Shown: one piece after another, positions 33,869 through 43,884 of the stretch
How positions within the stretch are numbered: the first letter of the stretch is position 1
Layout of the letters: each line of letters opens with the position of its first letter
Assembly: GCF_963169125.1 (NCBI RefSeq)
Contig: NC_084797.1
Span: 94,583,868-94,647,867 of the forward strand
Length of the DNA: 64,000 bases
From: Humulus lupulus
Lineage: Eukaryota; Streptophyta; Magnoliopsida; Rosales; Cannabaceae
Reading direction: 5' to 3'
Notes under the pieces: model-generated
What the model was told of the DNA's origin: nothing
Seen by the model: only the letters and a program-made list of their open reading frames with translations
The model's database searches: none
Program-made: the position numbers and the translations under genes

Positions 33869-34924
33869 CTAATCTTCATTCATTGTGGCCCAGAAATATC
33901 CTTGCCTTAGGATCTTTTTTGACAAACTCTGCCCCCCAGCGTGGTCTGCACAAAAATCTTCATTCACCTCTTTCATTAATTCTCTGGCTTTCTCCTTTGT
34001 AACACATCTGAGGAGTGGCATTGAGTATCCCCTTCGGTACAAAATTCCATCGACCAGGATATACCTAGCAACTTGCCACTGAAGGGTCCTGGCTTGGTTT
34101 CTGTTCGTTGGTAACACGCCTTGTGTCAGATACTCGACATATGGTGCCATCCACGTATCCGCCATCTGGATTAACAGAGTGGTCTCCTCTGCTTGGAAGC
34201 TTGGTACAGATAGTCGTTCGACTAGCACTATGTTCAGAGTGTCAGTATCCTTTGCACTTGCCAATTTGGCCAAAGCGTCCGCCTTGGAATTCTGATCGCG
34301 AGGTACTTGTTGGAGACTGTATTTGTCGAACTGAGCCAATAGATCCTTTGTTTTGTTCAGATAGGCAACCATATTTAAACCTCACGCCTGATATTCTCCC
34401 AGGACTTGATTCACCACCAGCTGAGAATCCCTATAGATGTCAAGCACTTTTATATTCATGTCCCTGGCTAACCGCAATCCAGCGAGTAGTGCTTCATACT
34501 CAGCCTCATTGTTAGAAGCGGTGAAGTCAAATCTGATTGCGTAGTGAAATCGATGCCCCTCCGGCGTTATCAATATCACTCTTTCCCCAGCGTGGCACTC
34601 GTTAGAAGAACCGTCTACAAATAATTTCCACGTGGGGGCTTGGCTCTGACATTCAGGCTTGTTAGGCTCATCAATCTGCTCACTATTCGTAAGTTCAGTG
34701 AATTCTGCAATGAAGTCAGCCAGGGCTTGTCCTTTTATTGCTACTCGTGGTAAGTAAGATATGTCGAACTGCCCGAGTTCGACTGCCCATTTGAGCAATC
34801 TACCTGCAGTCTCTGGTTTTTTCAGGACTTGTCGAAGAGGGTGGTCGGTCAAGATCGTAATTGGATGAGCTTGGAAGTAAGGCCGCAGTTTCCTGGACGC
34901 CAAAATTAAGCAATAGGCTAGCAT
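33869..34924 (-). pseudogene. Dual RNase H region and integrase zinc finger of element A
   Basis: First comes the tail of the ordinary gypsy RNase H with its tether (RPYFQAHPITILTDHPLRQV, SYLPRVAIKGQALADFI). A second, archaeal-type RNase H follows: WKLFVDGSSNECHAG, NNEAEYEALLAGLRLARDM, RDSQLVVNQVLGEY and NSKADALAKLAS, with its acidic residues D, E, D and D present. This second domain defines Tat elements. The 3' part encodes the start of integrase (RCVTKEKARELMKEVNEDFC, DHAGGQSLSKKI). One stop lies near 34381. The frame differs from the upstream reverse transcriptase frame. Confidence 0.85.
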
Positions 34925-35127
34925 TTTGATGGGTGGGTACCATTGTTCTGCTCCAATCAGCCTTTTCTTACATAGTAGACAACCTTCTGTACACCTTCTT
35001 CTTCCCTTACTAGAACGACACTAGCAGCGTATTCTGTGATCGCCAGGTAGATGAATAAAGTTTCTTTATCAACCGGCTTTGACAGGATGGGTGGTTGCGC
35101 CATATGTGTTTTTAGTGCTTGAAAAGC

Positions 35128-36198
35128 CTATTCGCACTCTTCCGTACATTCAAACTTTTTATTGCCCCTGAGTAGATTAAATAATGGGACGCACTTATCT
35201 GTTGACTTTGAAATGAATCTACTTAGAGCGGTAATTCTTCTGGTTAAGCTTTGAACATCCTTAATCTTTACTGGTGATTTCATGTCGATAAGGGCTTTAA
35301 TTTTCTCTGGACTGGCTTCAATTCCTCTAGAGTTAACTATAAATCCCAAGAACTTCCCTGATCTTACTCCGAAGGAGCATTTAAGGGGATTTAACTTCAT
35401 CCGATATTTATTCAAGACGCTGAAGCACTCCTGCAAATCCCTTACATGCCCTTCTGCTTTCTTTGACTTGACCAGCATGTCGTCGACATATACCTCCATG
35501 TTTGTGCCGATTAGCTCCTTAAACATGTGGTTGACAAGTCTCTGATAAGTCGCACCAGCGTTTTTCAAACCAAAGGGCATCACTTTGTAACAGTAGAGCC
35601 CTGTATCAGTTCGAAAGCTAGTGTGATCTTCATCGGGGGGATGCATACTAATTTGGTTATACCTGGAGTATGCATCCATGAATGAGAGGATCTCATGTCC
35701 TGCAGTGGCATCAACCCGCTGGTCGATCCTTGGGAGTGGGAAACAATCTTTGGGGCATGCTTTATTTAGGTCTGTAAAATCCACGCACGTACGCCACTTG
35801 CCATTCGGCTTGGGCACTAGTACGGGATTAGAGACCCACGATGGATAAAATGCCACCCTGATGAACCCATTCTCCTTCAGCTTCTCGACTTCTTCTTTTA
35901 ATGCCCTTGATCTATCTTTGTCGAGCAGCCTTCTTTTTTGTTGCACTGGTGGAAAACTCTTGTCGATGTTTAAGACATGGCTGATGACTACAGGATCTAT
36001 CCCGACCATATCTTTGTGCGACAAGGCAAATACCTCCTGGTTCCTCCTTAAAAAATCCACCAGTGCTTGTTTTGTTGTTGTCTCTAAATTTTTACCGACT
36101 TTCACAACTCTGGTCGGATTTTCTTCATCGAGTTGGACCTCTTCAAGGTCCTCGATGGGTCCCACTTCTTCTTCAAAATCCCTAAAGAAAGGATCCAA
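35128..36198 (-). pseudogene. Reverse transcriptase of element A
   Basis: 356 open codons. Motifs in order are WVSNPVLVPKPNGKWRTCVD, DLNKACPKDCFPLPRIDQ, FMDAYSRYNQI, PFGLKNAGATYQRLVNHMF, the catalytic YVDDMLVKS, LNPLKCSFGVRSGKFLGFIV and ALSRFISKSTDK. The enzyme copies the element RNA into DNA in cytoplasmic particles. The active site is intact. The frame ends in a stop at 35126-35128, and the following RNase H continues in another frame, so the polyprotein is broken here. Confidence 0.92.
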
Positions 36199-36339
36199 AT
36201 CCCTATCCTCAATTTGGGCAACGCCCTATTTGGTGACATTATCACCTGAGTGGGCCTGAACATTAATTGCCATTTGTAACTCCTTTCCAGTAGTGTCTCT
36301 CGATACACCCTTCTTCGCTTTGGTGATCGAGGCATTGTA

Positions 36340-37227
36340 TCACTCCCTCGCTTCCCTCTGGTTTTCCAATACGCAACCTATCCCGGCGTCTGTTGGGAAT
36401 TTCATGGCGAGGTGCCATATCGAGGTGACGGCTCGCAGGTCGACTAAAAACGTTCTCCCAATTACAGAATTGTATGCCAAAGGACAATCAACTACTATGA
36501 AAGTAGTGAGTAATGTCCTATTAGCAGGTGTGGTGCCTGCTGTAATTGGGAGTCTAATTGACCCTGTTAGGGCGAGCCCTTCTCCGGAAAAACCATAAAT
36601 GGTTTGGTTGCATGGTTCCAGGTCCTTTACGGACAACTTCATTCTTTCCAGCGAAGACTTGTATAGGATATTGATCGAACTTCCTATATCGACCAATACC
36701 CTCTTCACCATCATGTTTGCAATCTGCACGTCCACAACCAGCGGATCGGAGTATGGGAATCGCACGTGCTGGGTGTCGTCGTCAGAGAAGGTTATCAGTT
36801 CCTCCTCTATTCGAGCCTTTTTTGGTGCTCGATCCTCGACACTCATCATATCGATGTCTTGGTCGTGGCGTAGGGTTTGAGCGTATCCTTCCCTTGCCTT
36901 CCCACTATCTCCTGCAAGATGCGGGCCTCTGCAGATGGTGAGTAGAGTGCCTGCCACAGGAGCTGGCTGTAAAGGTGGCGAGCGTTGGCGTGCAGGTGCC
37001 TGATCATTACCACCTTGAGCCTCTCGTTGAGAACCTCCTGCGGCTCGCACATATCTTCTTAAATGCCCCTGCCTTATCAGGAACTCAATCTCGTCCTTCA
37101 ACTGGTTACACTCGTTTGTGTCGTGCCCGTAGTCGTTGTGAAAATGATAGAACTTTGTTGTGTCTCTCTTGGAGATATCTTTCCTTATGGGTGAGGGTCG
37201 TTTATAGGGCACGTTTGAGATGGTCAC
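36340..37227 (-). pseudogene. Gag C-terminus and protease of element A
   Basis: The N-terminal third holds a zinc-knuckle-like FHNDYGHDTNECNQLKDEIE; the first cysteine appears to be replaced, because the text before it reads TKFYH. The protease part shows FSDDDTQHVRFPYSDPLVVD, VKRVLVDIGSSINILYKSSL and the C-terminal VIGRTFLVDLRAVTS. The expected catalytic D-T/S/G-G triplet is DIG. It is preceded and followed by in-frame stops (near 37240 and 36338). Confidence 0.8.
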
Positions 37228-37242
37228 CTGATAGACCTCAGC

Positions 37243-37983
37243 TCAACTTTCGACAAGGGCAGTGTAGTTGGTGAATCTCGGTTCATACCAACTACCTTTG
37301 GGGCGCTTACTCTTGGAGGTCGAGGGTTCATTGTTCACCCGCTTTCCACCATTTCTACCATTGCTATTCCTATTTCCTTTGCCATTGCCATTAGGTTTTT
37401 CTGACCCATTGGCGGGTTTGGCAGGATCTTCCTTGGGCCCCTTGTCTTTTGTTGGCAATTTCCCTTCGTTGGCAATCGCGTCTTCAAGCTTGATGTACCG
37501 ATCAGCTCGATCTAAGAACTCTTGGGTGCTCCTTACCCCATTCTTTCTGAGGCTGCTCCAGAAGGGTGAATAGCGTCTAACCCCAACAGTTAGGGCCATC
37601 ATCTTACCTTCATCCCCCACAGTCTTGGCTCTAGCTGCAGCTCGCATGAAGCACTGAACGTACTCCTTCAAGGGCTCTCCCTCTTTCTAGCGTATTTTGA
37701 CCAACTGGTTGGCCTCAGTGGGGTGCACACGACCTGCATAGAACTGTCCGTAAAAATCCTTTAAGAACATTTCCCAGGATACTATTCTAGCAGGAGGGAA
37801 CTTATAGAACCACTCCTGGGCAGTGTCAGACAGCGTTGCGGGGAAGATGCGGCAGCGGGCATCTTTTGACACCTTTTGTATATCCATTTGTATCTCAAAC
37901 TTATTAACGTGAGATACTGGGTCTCCATACCCATCAAAATTTGGCAGTGTTGGCATCTTGAATTTACTGGGGGTTTCAGCCAC
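37243..37983 (-). pseudogene. Gag core of element A
   Basis: Capsid-like region with FKMPTLPNFDGYGDPVSHVN, SDTAQEWFYKFPPARIVSW and EYVQCFMRAAARAKTV, ending in an Asn/Gly/Lys-rich RNA-binding-like tail (GNGKGNRNSNGRNGGK). This is the usual Tat gag layout. One stop near 37686 divides it. It would form the particle that packages element RNA. Confidence 0.85.
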
Positions 37984-38635
37984 AACAATCCTCTATACAA
38001 AAGGGGTGCCTCTCCTCCGATCGTACTCAATGTGGGATGTTCGCCCCCCGACCAGCTGCTGCACCTCCTTGTTCAAGGCATCGATCTAGGCTTGAACAAC
38101 TTCTGGGATTGCTGGGGCCACAGGTGCCGGGGGAACGTAGTCATCGTGCTTTTCCTGGTGGTGGTTAAGTACGTCCCTCAGATCATTGTCTCTTCGTCGA
38201 TGCTCGTTGGTTCCCAGTCAACTAAAGACGTTCTGCTGCCTGGGCTGCTCCCCAGCATTATGGCCCGCTGGTCGGTCCTCTCTAGGTGGTGGGCTTCTGC
38301 CTCCACCTCTTTCTTCGTTCTTCTGACCAGCATTTCTTTTGCCAGAATCGGCTTCATTGTAGTCGTGGCTGACTATGGTGTGATCAGCTATTCACTTTGT
38401 TGCCTCCTTGGGCTGGCATTTCCCGAGTGTTAGGGGGAGGCCTGCGCTGGTCGGTGGGTCCCCGTGCATTGTTATGCCGTGGGGAGCCCCTGACCGCAGA
38501 GCCTGTCTTGGAGTTCCTTCTGTTGGCAGAAGGACGCTGCCCCCTGCTCGGTAGATTCGGCTCTTCATCCCCTAGGCGTCTAGGGCTGTGGGGCAGTTGT
38601 CCGGTCCTATTCTGCCTTAGGCACGAGGGATTGCC
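37984..38635 (-). pseudogene. Degenerate middle part of gag of element A
   Basis: Low-complexity Arg/Pro/Gln-rich frames with several stops connect the two readable gag parts. The plus-strand frames here (for example 37876-38433 and 38397-38648) are the complement of this region, not genes. Confidence 0.5.
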
Positions 38636-39136
38636 TCAACCAGCCTGAGATGGAGGCTGCTGCTTAGGATCCCTAGGTGGGACATCATCCTGAGCCACAG
38701 GCGGCTGCTCCGACCTTTGGCTTATTGGCTGGAGCGGAGGACTAGGATTAGGACCCCTTTGAAGCGGCCCGTTTGGTGGCTGGTCTAGCTGGGAGGCTGG
38801 TGCAGCCTGATTCCTAGCCAGCTGGATGGTTGCTTCAAGGGCGGCCATGGCATCCCTCTGTCGATGATCCATCTCAGCCTGCCGCTCGCTCAGCTTCTGA
38901 CGCTGGTGTTCTATTTCTCGTTGCTGCGACGCCATTATCTCTGTATCATTCTCTTGATTGGCCCTCAAACTTTCCAACTCATCCTGCAACACCCCCAGTG
39001 TTGCCTTCAAGGTTTCAGAATCTAACTCCTCCTCATCAAACTCCAAATGTGGTTCGTCCTCAACCACATTTTGGGGAGGAGGCCGGGATGATGCAACGCC
39101 AACGGCCTGTCCAGTCTTCTTGGATGTTTTCGCCAT
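38636..39136 (-). pseudogene. Gag N-terminal part of element A
   Basis: Starts MAKTSKKTGQAVGVASSRPP, 17 bases after the primer site, so this is very likely the true start. It contains an acidic segment (EDEPHLEFDEEELDSETLK) and a long coiled coil with MASQQREIEHQRQKLSERQA, then a Pro/Gln-rich tail. It is open for 166 codons and then hits a stop. Confidence 0.75.
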
Positions 39137-39151
39137 TATATTCTTTCACAA

Positions 39152-39170
39152 GCTCTCAATGAAAGCACCA
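39152..39170 (-). other. Primer binding site of element A
   Basis: On the minus strand TGGTGCTTTCATTGAGAGC lies three bases after the 5' LTR end. The TGG start matches the CCA end of a tRNA. I do not assign the tRNA species. Confidence 0.7.
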
Positions 39171-39173
39171 GAA

Positions 39174-39798
39174 TGTTGACCCTCGATTTAGCCAACGACA
39201 CGGAGTCAAATATACGACAGGATATAGAACGACGCTTGAAAATATAATCTAATGGAAAGGAAAAAACACCAAAAAATTATAGTGGTTCGGCCCCAATGAT
39301 TGGTAATGACCTACGTCCACTTAGTGTATTGTTATTATTGAACTTCAAAGCTGTGATAAAAAAAAACTAGGGTTCTTTGAGTTTCATAAACCTTGGAAGG
39401 ATTACAATAGAATGATGAACAATCACTATAACTCTTTCTCTCTTGATATCAAGCAAAAAAGCCAATGAATCCAAAAGTCCCTTCCTTGAGCTATTTTATG
39501 CATATTTATAAGCTCAAGGAAAGTTACACATTCTAACATGTCCTATCTTTCCTTAATAATCGCGTATCAAGGATAATTATGAAGAAATATTCAAATGCAG
39601 TAAATATTAGATTATAACTTAAGAAGGAAATAAATCGGGCTTCATGATCAACCTGGTCGTATAAAAAATTTAATGTTGGCGATGAAGTATGCTCCTGGTC
39701 GATGGCCGAACAACACCTTTGTCAAAGAATTCTGCCACGTGTCAATCCACGCGTAAGAATTATTTGCCACGTCATTAAAAACTATTTTTGGGTAAACA
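39174..39798 (-). repeat. 5' LTR of element A
   Basis: 625 bp, partner of 14094-14655. Plus-strand start TGTTGACCCTCGATTTAGCC and end GGGTAAACA. A TATA-like TATAAATA lies on the minus strand near 39503-39510. It is followed by the target copy TGTGC at 39799-39803. Confidence 0.95.
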
Positions 39799-39803
39799 TG
39801 TGC

Positions 39804-39900
39804 CATTAAATAAATTTTTTAGGGTTCTCTTCGCGTACCCTAAAAGAACGTTTTTAGGGCATGCAATAAATTCCCTTAAAAGCTATATTTTTTATTTTAA
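39804..39900. mobile_element. CACTA-like subterminal region, right part
   Basis: Resumes the sequence cut at 14093, with ACCCTAAAAGAACGTTTTTAGG at 39837-39858 and CCCTTAAAAG, matching the palindromic words on the left side. No terminal CACTA-type end could be found further right. Confidence 0.45.
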
Positions 39901-42022
39901 ATTAAAAACTATTAGTTAAATGAAACATTTATAAAGAAATATGAAAACTTATAGATTAAAATAACAAAACTTATACATTCAATGAGATAGTTACAAATCT
40001 AAAAAAAATAAAATTTGGAACAAATATGAATAATAAATCTTATCCAATTTATAATACAAAACTAAAGTTGTATTAAAGGTGGAACCCCATAATAGCATAA
40101 CTTGACTTGAGGATGGATTCTTCAATCAACTTTTTTTCCTTTTGATTTTTTTTTTACTTTCTAGAGGTTCTTTGAGGTGTGCAGTTGAGGTTAAAAATTC
40201 AATCACAAGAGAAACCTGAAAATTTAATAATAAGAAGTTGGGAAGATTATAAAGTATTGAATTAAATAAAATAATAAAAATCAATCAATCATGTTCAAGC
40301 TTAGTAATTTCAAACAAGCCATATTAGTCTCCATAGTTGTCCAAAAGATATTCATTCAAAGAACCAGTCAACTAATTGTTTTGCAAATAGCTTTCATGAA
40401 TATGGATATTATGAGAGCCTAAGCAAACTTAATTTATCGTAATCGAAGACATTTTCAATTTAAAACCATAAATATCATGGTAAGAAATAATCTAAAATCA
40501 AGTAAAGAATTTTTATTTTACTTTTAAACGAAATTACCTTGTATTTATTTTAGAAGAAATACAAAGGCGGGGAAAGCCACAAGTAACTAAAGCAAAAAAT
40601 TATATACATAAACATAACCATTTTTTAACTTTCCTACTAACCAAACTATTGAAAATTAATAGTCAGGTTTGTACATGAAGTATAATCATGTTAATTTCAA
40701 GGAGAAACTATACATGATCCCGAAAGGAAAAGAAAATCAGCCACAACTACTTGAGATACAACTGGAAAGGACTTCAAAATCTATACAAAAAATTATTCCA
40801 CTCTTGTAGAGAAAAATTAAAGTAATTAATTTACTGATAATCAAACAAATCAAATAAAAAAAAATTTAATTATAGGATAATCATAGACAAGTCTACATAA
40901 AATCGATCAACATTTTTCCTATACTAGCAATGAACCATTTGCTAATATCAATTCAAACAACACACATTTTTTCTTCCATATCTCATCGCAGCACACAAGT
41001 TTCTAGATCCTACTTCACTAAGACACACAAGTTCTCAACCTTCTGTTATCATCACAACACACAATAACAATCTTAGAACCTACGTCACTGTGGATGAATA
41101 GTTAAGATATTTATACTCGCCTAACATTAGCATCGTATTAAAACAAGATTCAGAGACACACCTCTTGTAAACTGTTGTAAATAAAGTTTCCTCCCAATTT
41201 GAACTTATCAAATAGAATAATGTATTAGAACACAAGTAAAATAACTCATGTTTTTTTAATTATTTGGTTTTGTTCAATTATATTACTATATGCACTCGCT
41301 CAAATGTAGAAAGAAAAAAAGTCCTAATATCATTAACCATCGAATTGATTACTATTGGACTATTACATCTTTGCTAACACTTTAAATGTACAAAATTTCT
41401 GCTTCGCGCAACATCAATGACTTCTGCTATCCAAACTTTTCTTTCCATCCTTGTCTTTGCTACCCAAACATTTCTTCGTTTGGGTAGTATGTGCATAACC
41501 TCTTGTTCTTTCTTCACGAGAAAAGAGGATGAGCCCTGGGGTACGACTGGCTGGCATTTAGGGTAGACTGGCTTACGACTACTACCAAATGGAACAACCA
41601 TTAGGCAAAGCTGAGCTGCTGAAGATTTCAACATTTTTTCTCTAGCACCCAAGGAAGGTTGTCTTTGAAATGGCAGTTGACTTAGAAGTAGTTATGCACA
41701 TCCTCAACTTTCCATTCTCGCCTTGCCCCCGTTTGGCAGTCGCACCAATTCTCAAACAGTGTAGATATCCTCTTGCTTGTTAGAATTCCCATTGCTGGAA
41801 GCATTGAGCAAGAAAGAGTGTGTTCTCTCGAGGAATACCTACTTCCATCCGAGCAATGCCACTCGCTCAAGAGCCACAACCCAGACTGGAAGTTGGGAGA
41901 GCGCGGGCTGCATGAAGTGGTGGGTTCTTACTGTTCATGCTCAAGCTTGATTGTTCTTCTCATTCATAGGGCTAACATCACCCCCCCATTTGCTCAGGTC
42001 TGATTGCTCTTCTCTTAAAAAG
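39901..42022. other. AT-rich region without a recognised gene
   Basis: 39901-41340 is AT-rich and featureless. 41374-41652 and 41682-41879 (minus) and 41773-42003 (plus) are short open frames in a more GC-balanced stretch. None shows a known domain, and I do not call them genes. A small perfect hairpin (TACCCAAAC...GTTTGGGTA) sits at about 41460-41486. Confidence 0.4.
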
Positions 42023-42570
42023 TGTTGTCGTTGAGACCACCGTCTTATTCGTCACCGAGCCCTCTTTTGCATTTCAAACACCGTGTTTGTCGAGAAAACT
42101 CTTTGATGGGTTAAGTGTAGGTTAATTCGAAAAGATAACCTGAACCATTGATGAAGGTGAATCATGATTCAAGACTTGGTTAAGACTTTGAAATAATTGT
42201 AAGGCGTAGAAAATTGAGAACATCAATTCTTTTGTTCAAGGCTATGTGTAATGGTTGATAGAAGAAATTTTATCAAAAGGGTGCTATTTATAGGCAAGGT
42301 AAGCTTGCATCCTATCGACTTATATTTAATTGCCATAATGGCCCTTGAACATTATTATTGTAACTTCAATTGATATTTTGCGATTTCCCCCGATTTCGAA
42401 TTGTCTTAGTTGCCTGCTCTAAACTTGGTGACAAGATTCGTTTGTACTCTGGCGAAGGGCACTTTCATTTTTTATTCTTGCACTTCACAGTATCAAGTGA
42501 TTAACGCTTTACACCACAAGGTAGTTAGTACTCCGCTCAAACTTCCTGCAAAACAAAATTGATAATCACA
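42023..42570 (-). repeat. 3' LTR of element B (second Tat element)
   Basis: On the plus strand TGTTGTCGTTGAGACCACCG ... GATAATCACA, 548 bp. The size, the position after integrase and the minus-strand TATA-like CTATAAATAG (about 42285-42294) match the LTRs of A. A pyrimidine run follows on the plus strand, which is the polypurine tract on the minus strand. The 5' partner lies beyond the window, so the ends are inferred. The left flank AAAAG may be one target copy. Confidence 0.65.
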
Positions 42571-42587
42571 GTATTTTTTTTCTTATT
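42571..42587 (-). other. Polypurine tract of element B
   Basis: Minus strand AATAAGAAAAAAAATAC directly before the LTR start TGTGATTATC. Confidence 0.6.
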
Positions 42588-42849
42588 AATTTGTTGTTTA
42601 CCAAAAGGAAAAACGTTAGTACTAATAAATCGTTGCTTCAATATATTCTACAGACATGCTCTTCATTACTAAAAAATGCAAATTATTGCTTATTTGATAC
42701 ACAATTGGATAGCCCAAAATTGCAAAAATGTTGAGCACAAAAACTACTGAGCACCAAAACACTTTGTGCGCAAACTACACATAAAAAACAATACATTTTA
42801 GAGACATGGAATTCAATGTTCTAGGCAGGTGTTTCACCCTATGAATTTC

Positions 42850-43884
42850 TTGCAACGTAAAAGAACATTTTCCTAGGACCTCGCTATCTGAAATGGTCAT
42901 TCCCAATTAGGCTCGAACTTCTTCTAATTGCCAGTATATTGCCTGAGCACCCATTCACCCCCTCTGAACTTCGTGGGATTAACTCTTTTCTGGTATTGCT
43001 ACTAATCCAATACCTTATACTTCGTATTATGAATATGAGCCACCTGTTTGAATTCTTCAAGAAAATCTAAATTATGGGCAAGCTACGTAGCATTGAGAGT
43101 TTCAGAGGCTGCTATTTCTGTGCGCAAAGTTGGCAGACAAATTTCTGTTGGGGTCACTGCCTTTGTTCCATACACCATCGCATATTGTGACTTACCATTA
43201 GAATTTTGTGCATTATTTTGTAGGCCCATAAGACCTTTATCAAGTCTTCCAACCAATCCCCTTTCTTATCTTCTAAGACCTTCATGATATTATTAAAATT
43301 ACTTTATTGGTGGCCATTTCTTGCCCACTCCCGTGGGACAACTGACAAACAAAAATCCCAAGTAGACTTTGAGTCGTTGACATAGTTCTTTCTCCTTGGC
43401 ATTATTGAAGGGTGTCCCATTGTCTATATAATCTCTTTTGGGATCCCAAAATGACAAATAATGTGCTTCCAAATGAAATTTACTATGTCTGCCTTTCCCA
43501 CCGTGTTAGTGAGTAGCACATAATGCTCCCCAAGCAGCTCTAGGTAGTTCCCAAACTACATCCATTCCCCATTTTGTAAGTGACCATGGAAAAGTTACTG
43601 AGTGGAGAGGGTGAGCAGGTTGATGTATCAATGGTGTGTGTCTTTGATACTTGTCACACATTTTAGCATATTGTCCGGTTTAGTCATCATGTACGACCAA
43701 TAATACCCTGCCGTTAGACCTTTATGCACTAAACTACGCTCCCTAAATGATTGTCGCACATCCCTTCATGAATCTCCTCAACCAACTTGTTAGCTTCATT
43801 CAGATTCAAACATCTCAAATATGGGCCATTGAATGACTTCCTTTAGAGTTGTTCATTGATCAACACGTACCTTGCAGCCTTAGC
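42850..43884 (-). pseudogene. Integrase of element B, 3' part
   Basis: Minus-strand text with the zinc-finger area (NEANKLVEEIHEGMCDNHLG), a core remnant (GKADIVNFIWKHIICHFGIP) and the C-terminal NWE-PFQIA module near 42900. The family pattern is clear, but stops and frame changes are many and the DDE residues are not all recoverable. At 43884 it is cut by element C. It resumes at 60045 in phase across the TTAGC duplication, where LRAKAARYVLINEQL can be read from the two sides. Confidence 0.75.

Larger units (their letters stand above)
14094..39798 (-). mobile_element. Element A: Tat-lineage Ty3/gypsy retrotransposon carrying nested insertions
   Basis: The order on the minus strand is 5' LTR (39174-39798), primer site, gag, protease, reverse transcriptase, RNase H, second RNase H, integrase, an antisense gene, polypurine tract and 3' LTR (14094-14655). 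A second, archaeal-type RNase H domain after the ordinary one is the established mark of the Tat lineage. The body is inflated by solo LTR H (31645-32250) and by E with its own insertions (16564-30202); without these it is about 11.5 kb. The polyprotein has several stops and one frameshift, so the copy is inactive. By eye the two LTRs differ by roughly 25 substitutions over 560 bp plus a deletion of about 55 bp in the left one. Confidence 0.9.

Noticed and set aside
35861..38648. Long plus-strand frames opposite reverse transcriptase, protease and gag of element A
   Set aside because: They are complements of well-matched minus-strand polyprotein segments and show no domain of their own.
41374..42003. 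Three short frames between elements A and B
   Set aside because: No known domain, no splice context, and they overlap on both strands. They may be decayed repeat sequence.
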